A stretch of DNA of 64,000 bases. Origin: SAR116 cluster bacterium AG-447-C21 (lineage in GTDB: Bacteria; Pseudomonadota; Alphaproteobacteria; Thalassobaculales; Thalassobaculaceae). The stretch lies in assembly GCA_003212315.1 (NCBI GenBank), contig QCQB01000002.1:62001-126000 (forward strand), written 5' to 3'. A model generated the notes under the pieces. The model searched no databases and had not been told where the DNA came from. It saw only the letters and a program-made list of their open reading frames with translations. Positions 1 to 8,297 of the stretch are shown in pieces. Positions within the stretch are counted from its first letter, which is position 1, and each line of letters opens with the position of its first letter. The position numbers and the translations under genes are program-made.

Positions 1-2
1 GA

Positions 3-770
3 ATTTTAAAAGAAAAGGAGGCTGTTTCGTCAGATACTATACCCATCTATCTTAGAACACATCCACTAACCAAAGATAGAATAAAATTTTTTGAAAAGCC
101 TACCTCCGTTCCAAACGATATCAAAAAGAGAACCACTCTTGGGCTCATAGAGCGACACAACAAAATGATTGCGAAGTTATTTAGCTTTCTAAGACCACCC
201 TCAGAGACATTCTTACGGTATAAAAAATCAGAGAACAGTTACCTATCAAAATATGCATTCGCGATAGCACATCATAAAAACGCGGAAAGCCATAAAGCAC
301 AAAAACTTCTCAATGAGCTAATCGCTACTACACCAATGGATCCTTACCTTTGGGAGCTCAAAGGGCAGATTTTTTTTGAATTCGCAAAACCAAAAAAAGC
401 GCGTTCGGCCTATCAAAAAGCCCTTTCCATAAACGGGAATATCCCATTAATTAGGCAACAACTTACGCGGGTGGAACTAGCAATAAATTCACCAGAAACG
501 ATCAGTTCAGCTCTTAAGAATGCAAAAATAGCCGCCCGGGCTCTCCCCAAGTCAGCTCTTTCTTGGCATAATTTGGCCGTTGCTCAGGGACGTAATGGCA
601 AGATAGCGATGGCAAATTTATCTCTGGCCGAACTAGCTTTACTGCAAAATAACATGCATAAAGCCACTTTACATGCGAACCGAGCAAAAAAGGTTTTAAA
701 AGAAAACACGCCTGCTTATCAAAGATCACTGGATATAATTAATACGTCTAAAAAAACCTCAAAAAACTAA
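3..770 (+). CDS. M48-family metalloprotease, C-terminal part with TPR repeats (5' truncated)
   Basis: The frame is open from the window edge, so the first in-frame ATG (165) is not the real start; 255 residues are visible. About residue 19 it reads THPLTKDRI, the conserved segment that follows the zinc domain in BepA/YfgC-type M48 peptidases. After it come helical TPR-like repeats (roughly residues 85-235). The HEXXH zinc motif would lie upstream of the window. Family members act in the periplasm on misassembled outer-membrane proteins. A DsbA-like gene follows 30 nt downstream, probably co-transcribed, which suits a role in envelope protein quality control. The family is fairly sure, the exact substrate unknown. 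Confidence 0.8.
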   Translation: MLKEKEAVSSDTIPIYLRTHPLTKDRIKFFEKPTSVPNDIKKRTTLGLIERHNKMIAKLFSFLRPPSETFLRYKKSENSYLSKYAFAIAHHKNAESHKAQKLLNELIATTPMDPYLWELKGQIFFEFAKPKKARSAYQKALSINGNIPLIRQQLTRVELAINSPETISSALKNAKIAARALPKSALSWHNLAVAQGRNGKIAMANLSLAELALLQNNMHKATLHANRAKKVLKENTPAYQRSLDIINTSKKTSKN

Positions 771-800
771 AGTTAAACTTGTTATTGGATAAGCCTACAA

Positions 801-1592
801 ATGATTTTTCGATTTAAAAAGCACCAATCAATATTGAATCTAAATTCTACCATAACCACTATTCTGTGTTTTATTTTCTTCTTTCTAACGAATTCCTCCT
901 CATTGGAAGCTCAGTCTACCGATACTTTCACACCAGCGGAAAAGGCCGAAATATCCAAGCTTGTTCGTCAATATATTAAGCGTAATCCAGAAATCATATT
1001 AGAAGCCCTGGAAGACATACAGGAACAAGAAAAAAATCAGAAAGAAAAAGAACAACGCCTCCAACTGAAACTCAACGAGAAATTAATAGAAAGGGATACA
1101 GATGATCCTATTTTAGGAAACCTAGGTGGGAAAATTATAATTACAGAATTTTTTGATTATCAATGCGGTTATTGTAAAAGGATGTTGAAAATTCTCCTGG
1201 ATATCTCCAAGGCACATAATGATGTAAAGATAGTCCTTAAAGAATACCCAATATTAGGGCCTGTTTCGACATTGGCGGCACAGGTGGCTCTGGCAGCAAA
1301 AAAACAGAATAAATATGCAGAAATGCACGCTGCTTTGATGCAGTTAAAAGGACGGTTATCTGAAAAAGCTGTCTTTCAAATCGCAAAAGAGGTAGGCCTA
1401 GACACAGAACAATTGCAAGAGGATATGATGGACCCCAAAATCTTAAACCATCTGACACGAACGCGAGAGTTAGGCAAACGACTGATGATTAGAGGAACTC
1501 CTGCTTTCATAATTAATAACACTATTTCGCCTGGCGCATTAACAAAACATCAATTATTAGAGCTAATTGTGCAAGCAAGAGACAAAGGTTGA
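801..1592 (+). CDS. DsbA-family periplasmic thiol oxidoreductase
   Basis: 263 residues with an N-terminal hydrophobic signal segment (about 14-35), a charged coiled-coil-like stretch (about 60-98), then a thioredoxin-fold domain. The redox motif is C122-G-Y-C125 in FDYQCGYCKRM and the cis-proline loop is RGTPAF near residue 230. This build matches the Com1/BdbD-like DsbA proteins that oxidise or isomerise cysteines of exported proteins. It follows the M48 protease gene by 30 nt and ends 4 nt before the convergent MFS gene. Partner (DsbB or DsbD type) is not in the window. Confidence 0.9.
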   Translation: MIFRFKKHQSILNLNSTITTILCFIFFFLTNSSSLEAQSTDTFTPAEKAEISKLVRQYIKRNPEIILEALEDIQEQEKNQKEKEQRLQLKLNEKLIERDTDDPILGNLGGKIIITEFFDYQCGYCKRMLKILLDISKAHNDVKIVLKEYPILGPVSTLAAQVALAAKKQNKYAEMHAALMQLKGRLSEKAVFQIAKEVGLDTEQLQEDMMDPKILNHLTRTRELGKRLMIRGTPAFIINNTISPGALTKHQLLELIVQARDKG

Positions 1593-1596
1593 GTAC

Positions 1597-2865
1597 TCAT
1601 TTGTTTGGGAATGGCTTCACGTCCCGACTAAACAAATAAAGAGTTCCTGAAATGAACAATACTATTGCAACAATCCCGAAAACTAACTGATATCCCGATA
1701 ATATAGAAAAATCATTAACTAAAAAGATCTCAACTAAGGAACCCGTTAGGCTTTGTAATATAAAAATAAAACCAACCCCCAAAAAATTCACGAATGTTAG
1801 TGCTCTTCCTGCATAATTCTCCGGCACATAGCCACGGCAGTGACCAGCCAATGTCACAAATATTGGAGATGAGATAGAGAAAACACAAAGCATGATGATA
1901 ATAAACGCTATGTGAGTTGTCGGGAAGATAGCAAGCCCTAAAAGATTTATTATCATAAGACTCACTCCTGTCAAAACCACCCATTTCCTTGTATTAAAAA
2001 TACGGTCTAGTGGTCCGTATATGTATGTACCAAGGTTAACGCACAAAACCATTAAAAATATTATGGAACCTGCGCTAGTGGGGCTCAATTCATGGATATC
2101 TCTTAGAAAAGGACCAACCCACAGACCACCTATAGTCGCAAAAGGAACAGAAAAACACAGAGCCATTGCAAATATGGGCCACAAATTTCTGTCCTTTATT
2201 ACCTCGAGCAAGCCAAGAATAGCCGTTTTGGAATTCTCCTTCGTGTTTTCTATTCTGGCTCCTGGGGGTCTATCATCAACAAAAAACCAAATCAAAATGC
2301 TTGATAATAAAGAGACTACTGCCAAGTACAAGAATGTATCAGTAAAGCCTACATATTGAATTGATGCTGCTAAAGGAGCGGTGCCTATCATCCCCCCCAA
2401 TGCCCCTGCAACGGCAATAGTAGTTGCAGCTACACTGGCCACACGTTCAGGACTGGCCCATGCAAGAGCCAGCAAATAAACTCCTGTGATCGACGCCCCA
2501 TGACCAATGCCTATCAAAGTTCGGCCAACTGTTAATCCTGATGATGTCTCAGCTAACCCAAAGATAACCGTTCCAATTATTGCAACCGAACTCCAACCAA
2601 CTATCATTCGTCGGGCACCGAATCGATCTAGCATAATTCCAAAAGGAATTTGCACTAACGCCGAAGAAAGAAACATAACACCAATGACAACACCAATCTC
2701 AGCTGGTGTTAATTGATGAATACTTGATAATGCGTTCGCTAGCACACTGCCCCCAACACGATTTACCTGCACTAGAGTCAGGAAAAAGCCCATTATGATC
2801 ATGATTTTTGTAAGATTTGGCAGAGGCTTATTTATTATCCGCTTGAACAAGAGATAAGTTTTCAT
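1597..2865 (-). CDS. MFS transporter
   Basis: 422 residues from the ATG at 2865; a TTG two codons upstream is less likely. The protein has about 12 hydrophobic segments and the MFS motif A between helices 2 and 3 (GIMLDRFGARRM). A cytoplasmic loop near the middle (DDRPPGARIENTKENS) separates the two six-helix halves. No substrate can be read from the sequence. It converges with the DsbA-like gene, and no clear terminator is visible between them. The start has no strong Shine-Dalgarno site. Confidence 0.85.
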   Translation of the reverse strand: MKTYLLFKRIINKPLPNLTKIMIIMGFFLTLVQVNRVGGSVLANALSSIHQLTPAEIGVVIGVMFLSSALVQIPFGIMLDRFGARRMIVGWSSVAIIGTVIFGLAETSSGLTVGRTLIGIGHGASITGVYLLALAWASPERVASVAATTIAVAGALGGMIGTAPLAASIQYVGFTDTFLYLAVVSLLSSILIWFFVDDRPPGARIENTKENSKTAILGLLEVIKDRNLWPIFAMALCFSVPFATIGGLWVGPFLRDIHELSPTSAGSIIFLMVLCVNLGTYIYGPLDRIFNTRKWVVLTGVSLMIINLLGLAIFPTTHIAFIIIMLCVFSISSPIFVTLAGHCRGYVPENYAGRALTFVNFLGVGFIFILQSLTGSLVEIFLVNDFSILSGYQLVFGIVAIVLFISGTLYLFSRDVKPFPNK

Positions 2866-2971
2866 AGTCAATCTTTATAGAATTGGTTACAGACTAAAAT
2901 GCGCAGTGATTATTAAAATGAGGCGTTTCCAAGACACGGTCACGGCTAGCTATAAAATAGGATAGTTAAAA

Positions 2972-3814
2972 TTAGTTATGAAGCACTCGTTCATACTCTC
3001 CCTTTAAAAGAACAGGGAAAGTCTCACAATCTAATTTATCACCAGGTTTAAGAGATACTTCAGGGAATGGCGGTGACATTTCTCCACTTCTTCTCACAAA
3101 CCTTGCATCGTCGCCCGTAAATCGGGCAGCAAAAGCTCTTCGTCTTGACACTTTCGATATATTTCCGGGAGCTCCATGTACTGTGAGAAAATTAAATGCA
3201 ATACAATCGCCTGGAGCCAAGTCCCATGACAATACTTCATAGCGATCAATCTCCGAGTCAATATCTGGCATTGGCTCAAAACCTTCGTCTTTGTTGGTAT
3301 AATCAGTCCCCACAAATTTAGTGGGAGTGAACCATTTACCCCATCTATGAGATTTTGCTATAAACTGAACGCAAGTCTCTTTTGGAACAGGGTCGAGAGG
3401 AATCCATAAAGAACACGTATCTTTTCCATTCACGCAATAATACGGTTGATCATGATGCCATGGTGTTCGCTCTTGTGTACCAGGTTCTTTGACAAGAACA
3501 TGCTCATGGAAGAGGTTTACTTTTGAAGAACCCATCAATTGTGAGGCTAAATTTGCAGCAGGTGATTCAAAAAAGAACGACTTATATTCTGGTATACGAT
3601 CCCAATTACAATAATCCCCAAAAAATCCACCCGGCGACGATTTGTCAGTATAATTGCGAGTGTATTTTCCTGGTGTAGACATATTATATTCCACACCTTC
3701 ACGTAATTTTTTCACCCAACCTTCCGAGATAACCTTAGGTAGAAGAACCGCCCCAAATTCCTTGAAAGAAGCAATTAGGTCATCGTCAAGTCGCATTGTC
3801 TTCCCAGACTCCAT
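2972..3814 (-). CDS. Phytanoyl-CoA dioxygenase (PhyH) family protein
   Basis: 280 residues from the ATG at 3814; an upstream TTG (3832) and a downstream ATG (3796, MRLDDDL) are alternatives and the site is not decided. Fe(II)/2-oxoglutarate oxygenase ligands can be placed: H120-x-D122 in WHHDQPYY and the distal H213 in TVHGAPGN, with an Arg-rich stretch (RRRAFAARF, about 224-232) supplying the 2-oxoglutarate-binding arginine. Members hydroxylate small organic substrates such as acyl-CoAs, betaines or phosphonates; the substrate here is unknown. It stands alone on the minus strand. Confidence 0.85.
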   Translation of the reverse strand: MESGKTMRLDDDLIASFKEFGAVLLPKVISEGWVKKLREGVEYNMSTPGKYTRNYTDKSSPGGFFGDYCNWDRIPEYKSFFFESPAANLASQLMGSSKVNLFHEHVLVKEPGTQERTPWHHDQPYYCVNGKDTCSLWIPLDPVPKETCVQFIAKSHRWGKWFTPTKFVGTDYTNKDEGFEPMPDIDSEIDRYEVLSWDLAPGDCIAFNFLTVHGAPGNISKVSRRRAFAARFTGDDARFVRRSGEMSPPFPEVSLKPGDKLDCETFPVLLKGEYERVLHN

Positions 3815-3933
3815 TGTGCAAAAGGAAATCAATTAAATGAAAATAACCTATTTATGACACGGACTACGATATATCTAAAGACTGAATATATTGAGTATCG
3901 ATTATTTTCTTAATTCGATCTATTTTTAATACG

Positions 3934-4590
3934 TTATCCCTTAACGCGGCCAGTCACAGAAATATCGCCCACGGCAATTGCTTCTTTGAGAATATCGATC
4001 CCGAGGGAGAGTTCCTCACACGACTGCCTATGTCTGCGTAATTCCAATAATTCTGACTCTTTTAATCCTCCAGTCTCTGAACGCCCAATATCTAAAACCT
4101 TAGCTATGTAACGACCCCGGACTCTTGCTGATAACTTAATGACCTGTTCAATCTCATGGCTAGAGACATCTAGAACAACGCCTTGTGTTAAGTTATTATT
4201 TTGCCTATTCAAAAATCTATCCAACTCGACAACATACTGTCGCGCGTTAACAGTTCCCTCATGTGAACTTTCGTTCCTAGGTTTCTGGATGGCTAATTCA
4301 TCAGAGTGTCTATGCGCTTTTTGTTCCATTTGAATCTTTACACGTTGATTCAGATTTGCGGCTCTTTTGATAGAAGGTGAGGTTAATTCCGGGATGGGCA
4401 ATGAATCAGAGAGATTTTCCGAAATTTTAGATTTTTTAGCTTTAAGGCTCGCACCATTCTGACCTTTTTGCATTAAAGACGGCCTTAACGTTTCAGGACT
4501 TACAGATGCGTCTGAATCGGTTTTTTTCTGGAAATTATTGTTTTCTTCTAAAGCCCCAAGGCCTGCTTTTAACGCTGCTTTTAATGACAT
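3934..4590 (-). CDS. Hypothetical protein, unrecognised
   Basis: 218 residues, not assigned to a family. Residues 1-115 are low-complexity, polar and Lys/Ser/Asn-rich, probably disordered. Residues 116-218 look folded and mostly helical (ARQYVVELDRFLNRQNN, then a charged helix near residue 190). There is no signal peptide, membrane segment or cysteine-metal motif. It is single and divergent from the PKHD-type hydroxylase gene, sharing a 219-nt intergenic region with several inverted repeats. Codon use resembles that of its neighbours, so a real gene is likely, but no function is proposed. Confidence 0.6.
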   Translation of the reverse strand: MSLKAALKAGLGALEENNNFQKKTDSDASVSPETLRPSLMQKGQNGASLKAKKSKISENLSDSLPIPELTSPSIKRAANLNQRVKIQMEQKAHRHSDELAIQKPRNESSHEGTVNARQYVVELDRFLNRQNNNLTQGVVLDVSSHEIEQVIKLSARVRGRYIAKVLDIGRSETGGLKESELLELRRHRQSCEELSLGIDILKEAIAVGDISVTGRVKG

Positions 4591-4688
4591 AATTCTATCG
4601 CACTTCCCACTCCAGTTAGCTCACGAAGGTTTTAATGCAATAGTTATGCCTGTTTCAAAAACACGGAATCTAACTCGCTGTATACTTT

Positions 4689-4746
4689 TCGATTTAATCG
4701 ACATCGTAACCTGATCAATATAAATAGATGTCGACTAATAAAGTCG
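4689..4746. promoter_or_regulatory. Cluster of overlapping inverted repeats (candidate operator region)
   Basis: Three exact inverted repeats lie in this 58-nt stretch: TCGAT-tta-ATCGA (4689-4701), TCGACATC paired with GATGTCGA (4698-4705 and 4727-4734), and CGACT-aataa-AGTCG (4732-4746). The element TCGA begins each unit. The stretch sits between divergent genes, 64-121 nt before the PKHD hydroxylase start, where a repressor or activator would bind. No named regulator box was matched. Confidence 0.45.
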
Positions 4747-4809
4747 CTATTCTATTGGTTTTGTCATATGCTTTGATCAATTGTATAAAAACGCTCGAGA
4801 GAAATAGCT

Positions 4810-5481
4810 ATGGTAGCTGTGATAACTGATCTTTTAACAAGAGAACAAATTAGTGCGATAAATACTAAACTATTTTCTTCACCTTTTTCTGATGGCAATA
4901 TGAGTGGTGGTGTTTTGGGCGCCCAGTTAAAGAAAAACACTCAAGTTCCCCCCAATAGTCCCCAATATAGAGAACTAGCCGAGCTGGTTATGGGCGCCAT
5001 GCAAAAAAATGATGCATTTAATAGTGCCGCAATCCCACGAAGAATCCTATCGCCGATTTTCAGCGCATACGCCAAAGGTGACGAATATAAAAAACACGTT
5101 GATGCCGCGATGATGGGCCCGTACCCCGGAATGAGAACTGACTTATCAATTACGATATTTTTGAATGAGCCTAAAGCATATACTGGCGGAGAGTTGATCA
5201 TTGAATCACCTTTGGGAGAAAAAAGTTTTAAACTTCCTCCAGGCTCAGCTGTTCTATACCCTACACATTATGTTCATTGTGTTAATCAGGTTACGAAAGG
5301 CAGAAGACTGGCTGCTGTTACCTGGATTGAAAGTATGGTCTCAGATCCCCAAAAACGTGAAATATTGGCTGATTTTGCATCTGCAGCCGACATGCTGGTG
5401 GTTCAAAAAGGCGATATGGATATTATAAGAAATTTAGAAAAAGGCCGTCTCAATCTTCTGAGAATGTGGGCCAACACCTGA
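4810..5481 (+). CDS. PKHD-type Fe(II)/2-oxoglutarate hydroxylase (PiuC/YbiX-like)
   Basis: 223 residues, close to the 225 or so usual for the family. Iron ligands are H96-V-D98 (YKKHVDAA) and H156 in THYVHCV; the 2-oxoglutarate arginine is probably R166 in TKGRRLAAV. The double-stranded beta-helix core spans about residues 80-175, followed by a helical tail. PiuC-type proteins are often iron-regulated and linked to siderophore receptors, but no receptor gene is nearby. The upstream region holds the inverted-repeat cluster described separately. Physiological substrate unknown. Confidence 0.88.
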   Translation: MVAVITDLLTREQISAINTKLFSSPFSDGNMSGGVLGAQLKKNTQVPPNSPQYRELAELVMGAMQKNDAFNSAAIPRRILSPIFSAYAKGDEYKKHVDAAMMGPYPGMRTDLSITIFLNEPKAYTGGELIIESPLGEKSFKLPPGSAVLYPTHYVHCVNQVTKGRRLAAVTWIESMVSDPQKREILADFASAADMLVVQKGDMDIIRNLEKGRLNLLRMWANT

Positions 5482-5537
5482 TAAGTTTGATAACACATGT
5501 AAAGGCCTTTCTGAAATATCTATTGCATCAGAACCTT

Positions 5538-6617
5538 TTAAATTTTGTACTCAGCAATGAACTCTTTTTTAAATTGAAGTCCATGTCCAGGCCGTTCAGG
5601 TGCCGAGTAAAAGCCATCAACCGGCAAAACAGGCTCAACCCACGCATCGTCCATCCAATTCACATACTCTATAACTAGTGGGTTTGAAATCGAGGCCATA
5701 AGCTGGACCATTAATTCCGGAAACAGATGAGGCGCGATGGTCATTCCCCAAGTATCCGCGAGGTTTGCTATTTTCCTCAATTCGGTGAATCCACCTCTCA
5801 TTATATCGGGTTGAAGTATTGGTAAATTTGGGTTTTCAAAAAATGGACGCATGTCAAATCGGGTAAAGTGAGTTTCGCCTCCAACAATCCGGATATCTAA
5901 GGCATTTGCAATACGGGCATATCCGCTAAAATCCTCACAAGGAACCGGTTCCTCCAGCCAAAAGAGATCATATTGTTCAAACTTTCGGCCAATAACGATT
6001 GCCTCATCGGCAGTCCAAGCCATATTAGCATCAATCATTATATCAATTTCAGGCCCCAACTTATCGCGCATCAAAGCAACATTTCTTGCGTCTTGATGCC
6101 TGTCATATAATATTCCACACTGCATTTTTATCGATGTGAAACCATCAGCCACGTAGCGTTGCGCTCTCTCTACCATGCCATCAGGCCCATACCCTCTCCA
6201 ACAGCCACTTCCATATGCTGGAATGATATCATTACAATGTCCCCACAATCTATGAAGTGGCAGACCAACAGATTTTCCAACTGCATCCCAAAGGGCAATA
6301 TCTATTGCAGATTGTGCCATAACGGTTATGCCCATTCGCCCAACCCAATAATTTTTTTTCCAAAGTTGCGTCCAAATACCCTCAACATCAGTAATATTAC
6401 GGCCTAAGAGTTCCGGGATAATGAGCTCCTTCAAACAGGCTTTGATTGTTTCGGCGCCACCCCCTAGGAGCATGAGATATCCCATTCCTATTATACCCGA
6501 AGCAGTTTCTATTTCGACTACCAGTATCTCTCGGCACTCAGGAACAGAGGGGCCAAACCTCGGTGCCTCAACCCAAGGAGCTTGCAGTTTCATTATGCGG
6601 ACTTCTTTTATTTGCAT
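5538..6617 (-). CDS. Enolase-superfamily (mandelate racemase/muconate lactonizing) protein, probable sugar-acid dehydratase or racemase
   Basis: 359 residues, with a typical capping domain (1-125) and TIM barrel (126-340). Metal ligands are D196 (DANMAW), E222 (WLEEP) and E248 (GGETH). The His-Asp dyad is D271 (QPDIMRGG) and H297 (APHLFPEL). The usual K-x-K motif on the second barrel strand is K164-M-Q166, so the second lysine is replaced. Such enzymes abstract an alpha proton from a carboxylate; here the base would be H297 or K164. A good ribosome site (AAAGGG) precedes the ATG. It is divergent from the acyl-CoA synthetase gene. Confidence 0.87.
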   Translation of the reverse strand: MQIKEVRIMKLQAPWVEAPRFGPSVPECREILVVEIETASGIIGMGYLMLLGGGAETIKACLKELIIPELLGRNITDVEGIWTQLWKKNYWVGRMGITVMAQSAIDIALWDAVGKSVGLPLHRLWGHCNDIIPAYGSGCWRGYGPDGMVERAQRYVADGFTSIKMQCGILYDRHQDARNVALMRDKLGPEIDIMIDANMAWTADEAIVIGRKFEQYDLFWLEEPVPCEDFSGYARIANALDIRIVGGETHFTRFDMRPFFENPNLPILQPDIMRGGFTELRKIANLADTWGMTIAPHLFPELMVQLMASISNPLVIEYVNWMDDAWVEPVLPVDGFYSAPERPGHGLQFKKEFIAEYKI

Positions 6618-6664
6618 TACGATGGCCCTTTCTTAATTTAGAATCAAAATGCTCTCTATCAAAT

Positions 6665-6676
6665 TCATTATAATGA
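6665..6676. promoter_or_regulatory. 12-bp perfect palindrome between divergent genes
   Basis: TCATTATAATGA is its own reverse complement and lies midway between the divergent enolase-superfamily and acyl-CoA synthetase genes. It contains TATAAT, so it could be a -10 element, an operator, or both. AT-rich DNA makes short palindromes less surprising. Confidence 0.3.
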
Positions 6677-6746
6677 GAGATGGATTCCAGTCCAATAACA
6701 TGTATATTTCAAACGCTTATAAATAATTATTACAAGGGGTAACTGT

Positions 6747-8276
6747 ATGAATTTTGCGGGTACGTTAACAAGAAGTGCTCTAACGTACGCTGATAATGCA
6801 GCGGTCTCAAAGGGGCATTCTATAGTTTTAAACTATGCTCAATTATCAAATAGAGTTTCCAAATTAGCTTATTCCCTCAGATATTCATTGGCAGTCAAAA
6901 AAAGTGATCGAGTGGCTCTAATCATGAAGAACTGCCCGGAAATCATTGAAACGATTTATGCCGTATGGCACGCCGGGTTATCGGTTGTTCCTATAAATGC
7001 GAAACTTCACCCCCGTGAGTTTGGATATATTTTAGAAGATAGCGGTGCAAAAGTCTGTTTTGCGACAGGCGAGCTGATGGACTCCGTTACAGATGCGAAA
7101 ACTGATGCACCTTTGTTAGATCATATCATAGAGGTTGGTTCCTCCTCATATGAAAAGCTTTTTGATGGAAGCGCAATGCCATTAGAAGATCTAGCACCGA
7201 CAGACCTCGCATGGTTGTTCTATACATCTGGCACGACCGGCCGTCCTAAAGGCGCAATGCTCAGTCACCGCAGTATTCATTCGATGACCATGAATTATCT
7301 GGCGGATGTCGACACCATTGATCCCAATGATTGTATAATACACGCAGCGCCTATGAGCCATGGATCCGGTCTTTATGCGCTACCTCATATTGCCCGAGGC
7401 GCCAATAATATAATCCCCGAGAGCGGTGGTTTTGACGTAGCCGAAACCCTTGATTTGATACAATTCTGGCCCCAATCCACGTTTTTCTTTGCCCCAACGA
7501 TGGTAACCCGGCTAATTAACGCCCCTAATATCAATCAGTCTGATATTTCAAACCTCAAAACGATCATTTATGGCGGGGCCCCTATGTATCTGAATGATAC
7601 ATTAAAGGCTCTGGAAATCTTGGGGCCAAAATTAGTGCAAATTTATGGACAAGGAGAATCTCCTATGACCATTACCGGACTTCCAAAGCATATTATAAAT
7701 AATAAAAAACACCCTAATTATGTCGAGCGACTCTCCTCCGTTGGCATAGCACGTACCGATGTAGAGGTTCGAATCGTATCAGATAATGGAGAGCCCAAGG
7801 ATGTTGGCGAGGTGGGTGAAATTATCGTACGTGGAGACGTTGTCATGACCGGTTATTGGAATAATCCGGAAGCAACGGCGAATTCAATTCGTGACGGATG
7901 GTTATGGACCGGCGATGTTGGAACCATAAACGCAGAAGGATTTTTAACGCTAAAAGACCGATCAAAAGATCTGATAATTTCAGGAGGAACAAATATTTAT
8001 CCTAGAGAAATTGAGGAAATTCTTTTAAAGCACCCATCAGTTTACGAGTGCGCCGTTGTTGGTCGTCCCCACACCGACTGGGGCGAAGAAATAATAGCTT
8101 TCATAACGACACATCCCAATACTTCGGTCACCAAAGAAGATCTAAATGAACTCTGTTTAGAACATATAGCGCGATTTAAACGACCAAAAGATTACCGGTT
8201 TGTAGATAAGTTGGAAAAAAATAATTATGGAAAGATTCTAAAAACGGAGCTAAGGGAGATACTCAAGGGAGAATAA
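6747..8276 (+). CDS. AMP-binding acyl-CoA synthetase
   Basis: 509 residues, a usual length for the class I adenylate-forming family. The P-loop motif YTSGTTGRPKGAMLSH is near residue 160, the ATP motif GWLWTGDVG near 386, the hinge LKDRSKDLI near 405, and the C-terminal catalytic lysine is in NNYGKILKTEL near 497. It should activate a carboxylic acid to its CoA thioester via an acyl-AMP. Chain length and substrate are not evident. A clear ribosome site (AAGGGG) precedes the start. The divergent neighbour is an enolase-superfamily enzyme, so the two could act on the same compound, but this is only inference. Confidence 0.9.
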   Translation: MNFAGTLTRSALTYADNAAVSKGHSIVLNYAQLSNRVSKLAYSLRYSLAVKKSDRVALIMKNCPEIIETIYAVWHAGLSVVPINAKLHPREFGYILEDSGAKVCFATGELMDSVTDAKTDAPLLDHIIEVGSSSYEKLFDGSAMPLEDLAPTDLAWLFYTSGTTGRPKGAMLSHRSIHSMTMNYLADVDTIDPNDCIIHAAPMSHGSGLYALPHIARGANNIIPESGGFDVAETLDLIQFWPQSTFFFAPTMVTRLINAPNINQSDISNLKTIIYGGAPMYLNDTLKALEILGPKLVQIYGQGESPMTITGLPKHIINNKKHPNYVERLSSVGIARTDVEVRIVSDNGEPKDVGEVGEIIVRGDVVMTGYWNNPEATANSIRDGWLWTGDVGTINAEGFLTLKDRSKDLIISGGTNIYPREIEEILLKHPSVYECAVVGRPHTDWGEEIIAFITTHPNTSVTKEDLNELCLEHIARFKRPKDYRFVDKLEKNNYGKILKTELREILKGE

Positions 8277-8297
8277 TCTTTCGCCAAAATGTTCCCC

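Noticed and set aside
4591-4809. Fur or Irr iron box upstream of the PKHD hydroxylase
   Set aside because: The inverted repeats do not match the Fur or Irr consensus, so only an unnamed operator cluster is reported.
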